Shown here in pieces: positions 1-6,134 of a DNA stretch of 64,000 nt. A model generated the notes under the pieces. The model worked only from the letters and a program-made list of their open reading frames with translations. It was not told the origin of the DNA and ran no database searches. The DNA is from an uncultured Coriobacteriaceae bacterium (lineage in GTDB: Bacteria > Actinomycetota > Coriobacteriia > Coriobacteriales > Atopobiaceae). The stretch lies in NCBI GenBank assembly GCA_902801175.1, contig CADCHF010000005.1, positions 1 through 64,000 of the forward strand. The letters run 5' to 3'. Position numbers and translations under genes: made by a program. The first letter of the stretch is position 1, and each line of letters begins with the position of its first letter.

Positions 1-95
1 CTCGCGACGGACGCCCTTGCCATCGGCTACGCGCTTCCCGCTGCCGGGCGCGCCGGGGACTTTCACCCCTTGGGTGTGTGCCATGCCCGGCACAC
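1..95 (-). mobile_element. 5' end of a group II intron (partial, runs off the window)
   Basis: On the minus strand, starting at about 95 and running left out of the window, the sequence opens with GTGTGCC and then carries GGGGTGAAAGTCCCC and GTAGCCGATGGCAAGGGCGTCC. These are typical of domain I of bacterial group II introns (GUGYG 5' end, the GGUGAAAGUCC block, the GCCGA-GGCAAGGG block). The 5' end lies one base after the T-run of a strong terminator hairpin (97-131), which is where bacterial class C introns characteristically insert. The reverse-transcriptase ORF and 3' end would lie left of position 1 and are not visible, so intactness is unknown. The family call is from pattern recognition only. 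Confidence 0.7.
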
Positions 96-96
96 C

Positions 97-131
97 AAAA
101 AGGGCGCCTCGGATTCTTCCGAGGCGCCTCG
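97..131 (-). terminator. Intrinsic terminator, probable group II intron target
   Basis: The minus strand reads GGCGCCTCGG, a 6-nt loop, CCGAGGCGCC and then CTTTTT: a perfect 10-bp GC stem with a T-run. It closes the transcript whose last stop codon is at 160-162. The intron-like sequence begins one base beyond the T-run. Confidence 0.85.
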
Positions 132-159
132 CGTTTTCGCAGGTAAATAAGCTAATCCG

Positions 160-270
160 TTACTCCCACTCTACGATAGGGTTCGGCTTGCGCAGAAGCT
201 CTTCCTCAAGATCCGTCGAGACTACCTGGATATGGGCTCGTTCCCCGAAACTGTAGCAGCTGATTGGTAA
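160..270 (-). pseudogene. C-terminal coding remnant ending in KPNPIVEWE
   Basis: A minus-strand frame ending in TAA at 160-162 reads ERAHIQVVSTDLEEELL, then RKPNPIVEWE and stop, directly before the terminator at 97-131. The frame has no ATG, GTG or TTG between the hairpin at 271-301 and the stop, so it cannot be translated as it stands. It looks like the 3' end of a deleted gene that kept its terminator. The closing KP..IVEWE recalls the conserved GMP synthase end (KPPxTIEWE), but the preceding residues do not match convincingly, so the parent gene is not identified. Confidence 0.35.
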
Positions 271-301
271 GGCGGCGGCCCAAAGGGACCGCCGCCTCGT
301 T
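271..301 (-). terminator. GC-rich hairpin after the 34-aa ORF
   Basis: GGCGGCGG and CCGCCGCC arms surround a short loop, 22 nt beyond the stop codon of the small gene at 323-427. There is no clear T-run on the minus strand, so termination is inferred from position and stem strength. Confidence 0.5.
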
Positions 302-322
302 CGCTCTATTGGCTTATTGCTC

Positions 323-427
323 CTACCGGCGGAGCCCTTCCATACGGTCCGCCTCGCCCGCCACTCGGCAGCAGGCGTAGGCGGTCAGCGCGATGACGCC
401 GAGCGCCACCAGGATTGCCTTCCTCAC
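323..427 (-). CDS. Small single-pass membrane protein (34 aa)
   Basis: A GTG start at 425-427 is preceded by an excellent ribosome-binding site (GGAGGAGGTGATCCC) and opens a 34-residue frame: MRKAILVALGVIALTAYACC, then RVAGEADRMEGLRR. Residues 4-20 form one hydrophobic helix after a positively charged N-terminus; the tail is hydrophilic. A -10 box TATAAT lies about 77 nt upstream (504-509), and a GC hairpin follows. The RBS, start, promoter and terminator together argue that it is expressed, although it is too short for standard gene callers. I recognise no family. A leader peptide or a membrane microprotein are both possible. Confidence 0.6.
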   Translation of the reverse strand: MRKAILVALGVIALTAYACCRVAGEADRMEGLRR

Positions 428-503
428 GGGATCACCTCCTCCCCCTGGCCTAGGTCGGGCATGACCTGCGTGACGCGGCCGCGCGAATTGGCCAGAGTGC
501 GGC

Positions 504-509
504 ATTATA
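504..509 (-). promoter_or_regulatory. -10 box for the 34-aa gene
   Basis: A perfect TATAAT on the minus strand, about 77 nt before the GTG start at 427. No good -35 hexamer sits 16-18 nt upstream. A perfect inverted repeat (GTGACG-4 nt-CGTCAC, 558-573) about 50 nt further upstream could bind a regulator. Confidence 0.4.
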
Positions 510-694
510 GGAAAACACGGCTCAGCCCCTCTAGGTTGACAATCTCATTCTTGATGTGTGACGGTGGCGTCACGTCATGCGACCGAGTCGTCAAAGAAAG
601 GCTGCAAATCCGTCACGGGCGGGAACACATCGTGCGATTGTCCCCTCCCCGGGAGAGACAGCCTTTCAAAACACATTCGCTTTGTGCATCACCG

Positions 695-904
695 TCAATG
701 TGATCTGACTGCTTCTAGGAAAGCCTCGTCCAGCACGTCCCACGAGGTCATTTCAGGCGCGGTGGCTAATCGTGCCAGTTCGTAAAGCTCGGCGTCCTCC
801 CGCGCTGCCCACTCGTCAAGCTCGGGCACATGGGGCACGAGCGCGCGCTCACTGCCCTTGGCCTTGGCCGTGAGAAGTCCATCGACGACTGGGCGAAGGC
901 TTCC
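695..904 (-). pseudogene. Open coding remnant without a start codon
   Basis: The minus strand is open for 69 codons from just after an in-frame TGA (905-907) to the stop at 695-697. It reads with protein-like composition, for example VPHVPELDEWAAREDAELYE and WDVLDEAFLEAVRSH. The same frame continues above the TGA as EQVIYLLVYH, suggesting a longer gene broken by a stop or frameshift. There is no ribosome-binding site or credible start. No family is recognised. The rest of the 428-946 gap holds only the promoter and inverted repeat noted at 504-573. Confidence 0.35.
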
Positions 905-946
905 TCAGTGGTAAACCAGCAGGTAGATGACCTGTTCTAAGCCCTT

Positions 947-1552
947 CTATATGATGCGAATCTTGAAGTCGCAGACATCGTAGCCATAGCCTAAGGTCTT
1001 TGTGCGCTCCCACGAGAGCTTTGAGTGCATGTCGCCATAGCAGATGTCATCGGCATCGCAGAAGCCGCGGACGATTTCTGGACAGCCATAGCGCACGCAG
1101 GTGTCAAGATAGGGACACTTGGTCATGTTGAAGCGCATCTCGCCTTTTGCCAGGTACCCGTCCTGTGACGCAAAGCCCGCCTGTGGTCCAAAGCTCTTCT
1201 TTGTCATGCTGAAGAAGACCTTGGGCGCAATCTTGTACAGTCCAGGAATCTTGAAGAGCTTCTTTACCAAGCCGGCCATGCCACCAGCGCGCCATTTGTA
1301 GTACTCAACGAGGAAGTCCGCCGTCTCGTTGCGATCGACGCCCTCAGCGAGCATGGCGTCAAAGACGGCGACCGCGGGATAGATTCGCTCTCGCGTATGC
1401 ATGTAGTATGCCTTTGGCTCGCTGGCGTTCTCCTCGAGCAGCTCGTCATAGCGCTTGAGCGCCCTGTCCATGATTGCCTGCGCCTTTGCGCTTCCATAGC
1501 GCTGCTCAAGATGGGGAACAATCTGCACAAGGTATCTCACGCGCTTTGCCAT
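947..1552 (-). CDS. L-2-amino-thiazoline-4-carboxylic acid hydrolase family protein
   Basis: This 201-residue protein has the cysteine-rich C-terminal half of the ATC-hydrolase family: KCPYLDTCVRYGCPE around residue 145, then FCDADDICYGD and a closing GYGYDVCDFKI. Cysteines are at 146, 152, 157, 165, 171 and 194. The N-terminal ~110 residues are mainly helical. The founding family member hydrolyses ATC in bacterial L-cysteine synthesis from thiazolines, but most homologues are uncharacterised, so the substrate here is open. The start is preceded by GAAAGGAC. It lies 84 nt downstream of the methyltransferase gene and is probably co-transcribed with it. Confidence 0.8.
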   Translation of the reverse strand: MAKRVRYLVQIVPHLEQRYGSAKAQAIMDRALKRYDELLEENASEPKAYYMHTRERIYPAVAVFDAMLAEGVDRNETADFLVEYYKWRAGGMAGLVKKLFKIPGLYKIAPKVFFSMTKKSFGPQAGFASQDGYLAKGEMRFNMTKCPYLDTCVRYGCPEIVRGFCDADDICYGDMHSKLSWERTKTLGYGYDVCDFKIRII

Positions 1553-1636
1553 GGAAAGGTCCTTTCGTACCCAATTGCCATGTTGGCGAAATCGCAGCTA
1601 GCGGCACTGCCGTGTGTTCCAAATACGGATAGTTGA

Positions 1637-2443
1637 CTATTTGGTCCCCACCAAGAGGCTCGACCCACTAAGCGACAAGAGCGTGCCTTCGAGCTTGCTC
1701 ATGAAGAGGCCATTGTCGGTGGGGATCATGCGCACGTCCTGGTAGCCTTCGTCCCTCAGGCTCTGGCAGAACTGTTCCATGTCCCCGTAGCGCATTGGGC
1801 TCATGATGTCATGGATGGCAAAGGTTCCGCCCTTCTTGAGGCAGCGAAGGGTCTCTCTCAAAAGCTCCTGCTTGTTTGCGCCCGTCACGTTGTGATACAC
1901 GTAATTGCTGGTCACGGCGTCAAAGCTCTCGTCCACAAAGGGAAGCTCCGTGGCGTCTCCAGGCATAAAGCTCGTGTTGGAGACGCCTTCGGCGGCGGCG
2001 TTGCGTTCGCAGAGGTCCTTGTTGAACGAGGCGTACTCCGCTCCCCAGCGATCGACTCCAATCACACGCGCCTGTGGGTTTCGCTTGGCCACGGCTATCG
2101 CAAGGGCGCCGGAGCCACACCCCACATCGAGACAGACGCCTCCCTCTGGAAGGTCAACGTAGGCGGCGGTACCCTCAACGATCTGCTTTGAAAGCTTTCG
2201 CTTTCCCTTGTATGAGAATGCCTGGTACAGGGCTGCGGTATAAAGCGCGGCGGCTCCTGTTCCGGCTGCGGCCGCAGCTATTGTGGCCGCTACGTACCTT
2301 GGAGCCTTGGCAGCTTTTGCGGCAAGCGCGCACCCGGCGAGCGCCACAGATCCTGCGGCAAAGCCTATGACCATGCCTCTGGGCACCCAGTTGGCGTAAT
2401 CGGGTAGCTGGTCGTTTGATGCCGGGGTGTTCTGAGTGACCAT
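1637..2443 (-). CDS. Membrane-anchored class I SAM-dependent methyltransferase
   Basis: Of 268 residues, the N-terminal ~75 hold two alanine/glycine-rich hydrophobic segments (about 23-45 and 51-75). The rest is a Rossmann methyltransferase domain with motif I at about 104-112 (CLDVGCGSG), motif II acidic loop VIGVD at about 127-131, and the later PGDATELPF and VYHNV segments of the UbiE/type 11 group. The enzyme is therefore probably tethered to the inner face of the membrane. The substrate is not predictable. The start has a strong RBS (AAGGAGCGGAC). Two operator-like repeats upstream (2476-2511) suggest specific regulation. Confidence 0.8.
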   Translation of the reverse strand: MVTQNTPASNDQLPDYANWVPRGMVIGFAAGSVALAGCALAAKAAKAPRYVAATIAAAAAGTGAAALYTAALYQAFSYKGKRKLSKQIVEGTAAYVDLPEGGVCLDVGCGSGALAIAVAKRNPQARVIGVDRWGAEYASFNKDLCERNAAAEGVSNTSFMPGDATELPFVDESFDAVTSNYVYHNVTGANKQELLRETLRCLKKGGTFAIHDIMSPMRYGDMEQFCQSLRDEGYQDVRMIPTDNGLFMSKLEGTLLSLSGSSLLVGTK

Positions 2444-2475
2444 GTCCGCTCCTTGGATCTAAACCATACATACAA

Positions 2476-2511
2476 GTTAGTTCACTCTAACATGTGTCAA
2501 CTCATTCTAAC
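2476..2511 (-). promoter_or_regulatory. Promoter region with two operator-like repeats
   Basis: GTTAGTTCACTCTAAC (2476-2491, itself an inverted repeat GTTAG/CTAAC) and GTCAACTCATTCTAAC (2496-2511) match at 12 of 16 positions and are offset by 20 bp. A minus-strand TTGACA -35 box (2495-2500) lies inside the pair, with only a weak -10 (ACTTGT) 17 nt on. The arrangement suits a TetR-type repressor site controlling the methyltransferase gene. No regulator is encoded next to it. Confidence 0.45.
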
Positions 2512-2593
2512 TCAATGGTTTGGGCAGCTGAGCCAAAGGTCCATCATGGCAAGCTCAAGATTACGTTAGAGAGGAGTCGGCGGCGCAGACGAA

Positions 2594-2623
2594 CGAGGGG
2601 CCAAGACTGCTCCTGGCCCCTCG
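2594..2623 (-). terminator. Hairpin after the GNAT gene
   Basis: A perfect CGAGGGGCCA/TGGCCCCTCG stem with a 10-nt loop, about 28 nt beyond the stop of the acetyltransferase gene. The minus-strand downstream is only weakly T-rich. Confidence 0.6.
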
Positions 2624-2650
2624 TCGATTTCATACAACCGCACTTGGCTG

Positions 2651-3082
2651 TTACAGCTTCTTGTAGAAGTACTTTTGTGTCTTCTTGTGCGTGTAGCCAA
2701 TGTGCTCGTAAAAGCCGTGCGCCTCTGTGCGTTCCACACGAGAGTTGAGCTTGATGTAGCTGCCGCCCTCGCTGGCGACCATCTCCTCAAAGGCACCGAG
2801 CAGCCTGCGTCCCACTCCTCTGCCCTGTTCCTCGGGAACAACAGCCAAGGCTATGACGTTGTATCCGCCATGGTTGTGCAAGGTGTCATAGCGCTCTGCG
2901 TGGAGGAACGCTATCACCTTATTGCTCGAGTCATCCACAAAGACCAGGCAGATATGATGCGGGTCGTCAGAGAGCTGGGCTATGCGGCTGCGCACAAAGT
3001 CAAGCTCGCAGTCGTATCCAAGCGAGCGCGTAAAGATGTCATAGACCTCTGGCGCGTCTTCTACCAGCATCTTTCTGATCAT
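2651..3082 (-). CDS. GNAT family N-acetyltransferase
   Basis: A 143-residue single GNAT domain. The acetyl-CoA pyrophosphate loop is at about residues 86-93 (QGRGVGRR), after the beta-4 strand NVIALAVVPEE. The C-terminal HGFYEHIGYTHKKTQKYFYK is the usual motif B region. The family transfers an acetyl group from acetyl-CoA to an amine; the acceptor is unknown. It starts 30 nt after the GH1 gene with its own RBS (GGAGGGACTGAGC), so it is likely the distal gene of that transcript. Confidence 0.85.
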   Translation of the reverse strand: MIRKMLVEDAPEVYDIFTRSLGYDCELDFVRSRIAQLSDDPHHICLVFVDDSSNKVIAFLHAERYDTLHNHGGYNVIALAVVPEEQGRGVGRRLLGAFEEMVASEGGSYIKLNSRVERTEAHGFYEHIGYTHKKTQKYFYKKL

Positions 3083-3112
3083 GCTCAGTCCCTCCGCACG
3101 AACGTCGCAGCG

Positions 3113-4543
3113 TTAGTCCAGGTCGGCACCGTTGCTCTCGATGACCTTCTTGTACCAGAAGAAGCTGTCCTTGCGATAGCGCTTCATCTCCTTGAGGTCA
3201 AACTCGTCGCGGTCCACGTAGATGAGACCGTAGCGCTTGGTGATGCCCTCATGGGTCGAGATGAGGTCAAAGGCGCTCCAGGGGCTGTAGCCCATGAGGT
3301 CAACGCCATCGGTGATGGCCTCCTGGCAGGCCTTGATGTGCTGACGGAGGTAGTCGATGCGGTAGTCGTCATGAATGCGCGGCTCGCCGTCCTCCCAAAC
3401 CAGCTCGTCGCGAACGCCGCAGCCGTTCTCGGTGATGAGCAGCGGCAGCTGGTAGCGTTCCCACAGCTGACGCAGCGTCACACGTAAGCCCACGGGATCG
3501 ATGCCCATGCCGTAGCTGGTGGTCTTCTGCAGCGGATTGCTCACGTTGGCTGCGAGGCCGGGATAGGTCATGAGGCCCGTCATGAAGGCAATGCGACCGC
3601 CAGCTGCCTTTGCCTCGGCAACGACGCGCTCGCCCTCCTCGACGTCCACGTACTTGGCGCAGCCAGCGCCGTAGTAGTTGAACGCAATGAAGTCAGGATT
3701 GGCGTCCTTGAGGGCTACCCAGTCCTCGTCTTCTACATCGGGGGCAATGCCCTGGTCGCTCCACCAGTTCCACAGGGCCTCGGGGTACTCGCCAAAGACG
3801 GCGGTGTCGAGGAAGAGGCGGTTGCGCAGCTGGTCCCAGTCCATGGCGGCAAGGTTATCCTCAGGGCTGGAGCTTGCCGGATAGATGGCCGTGATGTTGG
3901 GCGCCGGAGCAATCCATGCATCGGGGCACATCTCATGGCACAGAATCATGGCCTTGGCCTGGGCCACCAGCATGTGATGGTTGGCCTGCCACTGGCCCTT
4001 GGGCCCGCCGTACTGCGCGCCTTGGAAGAGAGCCATCATGTTCTGCTCATTGATGGTCAGCCAATACTTGACCTTGTCGCCGTAGGCAGTGAAGCAGACT
4101 CGGCAGTACTCAACGAAGTCGTCGATGCACTTGCGCGACGCCCAGCCGCCGTAGCGGTCCTGCAGGCACTGGGGCAGGTCAAAGTGATAGAGCGTCACCA
4201 CGGGCTCGATGCCGTTGGCGTGGCACTCGTCGATGACCTCATGGTAGTGGTCGATACCGAGCTGGTTGGGCTCGCCGTTGCCGTTGGGAAGGATGCGCGG
4301 CCAGGCAATGGAGAAGCGGAACTCCTTAAAGCCCATCTCGGCCATGAGGGCAATGTCCTCACGGAAGTGATGGTAGTGGTCGACGCCATCGTTGAAGTTG
4401 GTATAGCCCTCGGGCACCTCGGCCGTGTCGCTCACGCAAAGCGTGCGGCCGTCCTCTAGGTATGCTCCCTCGCACTGATAGGCGCTCGAAGAGGCTCCCC
4501 AAAGAAACTCCCCTGGAAATGGCTTGAGATGCTTGTAGTCCAT
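3113..4543 (-). CDS. Glycoside hydrolase family 1, probable 6-phospho-beta-glucosidase
   Basis: A 476-residue GH1 TIM-barrel enzyme of normal length. The acid/base glutamate is E166 in LTINEQN and the nucleophile is E372 in LLITENG. Near the end, S...KRYG.IYVD carries the serine-lysine-tyrosine arrangement that binds the 6-phosphate in phospho-beta-glucosidases, so a phosphorylated beta-glucoside taken up by a PTS is the likely substrate. No PTS gene is in the window. The C-terminal WYKKVIESNGADLD closely matches that of the second GH1 at 6135-7628. The cytoplasmic location is inferred from the absence of a signal peptide. Confidence 0.88.
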   Translation of the reverse strand: MDYKHLKPFPGEFLWGASSSAYQCEGAYLEDGRTLCVSDTAEVPEGYTNFNDGVDHYHHFREDIALMAEMGFKEFRFSIAWPRILPNGNGEPNQLGIDHYHEVIDECHANGIEPVVTLYHFDLPQCLQDRYGGWASRKCIDDFVEYCRVCFTAYGDKVKYWLTINEQNMMALFQGAQYGGPKGQWQANHHMLVAQAKAMILCHEMCPDAWIAPAPNITAIYPASSSPEDNLAAMDWDQLRNRLFLDTAVFGEYPEALWNWWSDQGIAPDVEDEDWVALKDANPDFIAFNYYGAGCAKYVDVEEGERVVAEAKAAGGRIAFMTGLMTYPGLAANVSNPLQKTTSYGMGIDPVGLRVTLRQLWERYQLPLLITENGCGVRDELVWEDGEPRIHDDYRIDYLRQHIKACQEAITDGVDLMGYSPWSAFDLISTHEGITKRYGLIYVDRDEFDLKEMKRYRKDSFFWYKKVIESNGADLD

Positions 4544-4651
4544 TGCTCCTCCTATGTCGTGATTACCACTTTGTCAAGCCTAGCAAAGGTGCTCGCGCAG
4601 CTGCAAGGAAACGGCGCCCAAAGCAAGCCTCATGTTCCAGCAAAGGCAAAC

Positions 4652-4699
4652 CAAGGGGCACTGCTCCACGCTCATGCAGCGTCAGAACAGTGCCCCTTG
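4652..4699 (-). terminator. Long-stem hairpin after the 98-aa gene
   Basis: CAAGGGGCACTG and CAGTGCCCCTTG form a perfect 12-bp stem around a 24-nt loop, which can form a smaller inner hairpin. It lies 22 nt beyond the stop of the gene at 4721 and upstream of the GH1 gene. Confidence 0.65.
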
Positions 4700-4720
4700 A
4701 ACTTCAATTTATGTTGAAGT

Positions 4721-5017
4721 TTATGCTTTTGTACCGTGGAATGTCGCGCTTGCCATAAGCGCCTTGATCTTGCCCTCGATCTCGTTGCCGTTGACGGTTG
4801 CGGTCACGTTGCCCTTGAGCTTTCCGACGGGCGTGCTTGCCGCCACGGTTCCCGTTACCTGGTTCCCCTTGACCTTGCCGTTTTGTATGGCCACGGTCTG
4901 CCCGGCAATCTCAACGCTACCCGTGAGGCTCGTGCCGCTCTCCTTTAGCGTGAGGCGCCCCGAAGCCCTTTTGCCAAGGCCCTCAACCGTTACGTTATAA
5001 GTACCATCAACTGCCAT
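4721..5017 (-). CDS. Small beta-rich hypothetical protein (98 aa)
   Basis: The 98-residue protein is nearly all short alternating strands: GTYNVTVEGLGKRASGRLTL, TGSVEIAGQTVAIQNGKVKG, LKGNVTATVNGNEIEGKIKA. The repeating G-x-hydrophobic pattern suggests a small beta-barrel or sandwich of the lipocalin-like or SCP-like kind. It has no signal peptide, cysteine or membrane segment. The start has a strong RBS (AAGGAGCAAAA). I do not recognise the family and assign no function. Confidence 0.7.
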   Translation of the reverse strand: MAVDGTYNVTVEGLGKRASGRLTLKESGTSLTGSVEIAGQTVAIQNGKVKGNQVTGTVAASTPVGKLKGNVTATVNGNEIEGKIKALMASATFHGTKA

Positions 5018-5437
5018 TTTTGCTCCTTGGTGCTGGGTCCATCACCGTGTGGTGCGTGACACCTATGGTAGCAATAACAGCTTTGTGTGGTTGGCACGGC
5101 TATTGGACGGCGCTTCTCATGAAGGGATATACGAGTGAACCGGCACCCTGGCACTTGCCGTAAGGTCAATACTCTTGCTTTCCATATGACTTAATGCCAA
5201 AACTGTCTTTTTTGCGATACTAGTCGCCAAGCATGTCGACATTGCCGAAGGATATCGTTGTTCACATTGCTTTGTTATGGATGTCGAGCGATTGAATACA
5301 AGTAGTTGCATCTATTCATGAAAAGTTTCTATCAAGAGAGCAAAAATGCCTAGCATCCATTGCAATCTAAGTGTAGATGGTGTTATTGATAGTATGTCAG
5401 CTAATTTACAGAAAAGCCCTTATCAATAGGAGTGAAA
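5018..5437. other. AT-richer intergenic region without a gene
   Basis: This gap separates two divergent genes. From about 5100 to 5430 it is visibly richer in A and T than its surroundings. A 64-codon minus-strand frame at 5117-5311 lacks an RBS and has unremarkable composition, so I do not call it. The region must hold the promoters of both flanking genes, but no consensus pair stands out. Confidence 0.5.
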
Positions 5438-5989
5438 ATGGCAGCAATGTATCGTGAGCTTACAGTAATGAACGAAGTCGCCAGCATCATGAGCGCACTT
5501 AACACCGACGAGCAGAGGCGCGTGGTGAGGTGGCTCGAGGACTTCTTTGACGTGTACGACGAGTACGCACCCCTCTACACCACCGATGAGGCCGAGGCTG
5601 ACGCACCCGTGATTGTCATTGCGGATGCCGAGACCGATGAGGCCGACGTGGCTGAGGCTACCGAGGAAGAGGCCGCTCCTGCCCCCATGACGTTTAACGA
5701 CTTTTACGCTCAGGTCGCCCCCAACACCGCCATCCAAAAGATCGTGACGGCCGCCTATTGGCTCGAGACCCGCCGTAAGAGCGATGTATGGACCTCGTTC
5801 CAGGCCAACAAGCTCCTCAAGTCCATTGACGTGGTGATTAGCTCCGTTTCTGGCACGCTGAGCATCGAGCAGAAGAAGGCCGTGCCAATGATTGATGTCA
5901 TCCAGAAGGACGGCGACTCGATGCAGTCTCGCAAGAACTTCCGTCTTGCCGATGCCGGCATCGCCTTTGTTGAGGGACGTCTCAACTAG
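5438..5989 (+). CDS. Hypothetical two-domain protein with acidic hinge (183 aa)
   Basis: The ATG at 5438 is chosen because AGGAG ends 5 nt before it; a GTG at 5432 overlaps that RBS. The N-terminal part (NTDEQRRVVRWLEDFFDVYD) is an amphipathic helix. Then comes a linker rich in Glu, Asp and Ala (about residues 48-82). The C-terminal ~95 residues (WTSFQANKLLKSIDVVISSV through RKNFRLADAGIAFVEG) resemble a winged-helix-like module in which a two-strand wing ends in an R.YRLT.AG type motif. No catalytic motif is visible. It is one of only two plus-strand genes and has its own terminator. A DNA- or protein-binding role is possible but unproven. Confidence 0.75.
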   Translation: MAAMYRELTVMNEVASIMSALNTDEQRRVVRWLEDFFDVYDEYAPLYTTDEAEADAPVIVIADAETDEADVAEATEEEAAPAPMTFNDFYAQVAPNTAIQKIVTAAYWLETRRKSDVWTSFQANKLLKSIDVVISSVSGTLSIEQKKAVPMIDVIQKDGDSMQSRKNFRLADAGIAFVEGRLN

Positions 5990-6011
5990 TACACGGTGCT
6001 CAAAACACGCC

Positions 6012-6050
6012 GGGCCCCGTTGGCGCTTGTCAACGGGGCCCTTTCTATTT
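6012..6050 (+). terminator. Intrinsic terminator of the 183-aa gene
   Basis: GGGCCCCGTTG and CAACGGGGCCC form an 11-bp stem with an 8-nt loop, followed on the plus strand by TTTCTATTT. Confidence 0.9.
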
Positions 6051-6084
6051 ATAGCTTTGAAACTGTCTTGCTGCCTGCAAGCTA

Positions 6085-6120
6085 GGGAGGGCGGCGGGAC
6101 TTTGACCCTCCGCCGCTCCC
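6085..6120 (-). terminator. Hairpin after the second GH1 gene
   Basis: A GC-rich imperfect stem (GGGAGCGGCGG against CCGCCGCCCTCCC on the minus strand) 15 nt after the GH1 stop codon. It has no T-run, so its activity is uncertain. Confidence 0.5.
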
Positions 6121-6134
6121 CTTTCAAAAGAGCG

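Noticed and set aside
558..573. Possible CRP-type site (TGTGA...TCACG)
   Set aside because: The half-site spacing is 8 nt, not the 6 nt of CRP/FNR sites; kept only as an inverted repeat.
5117..5311. 64-codon minus-strand frame in the AT-richer gap
   Set aside because: No RBS, no recognisable pattern, low-complexity Ser/Thr composition.
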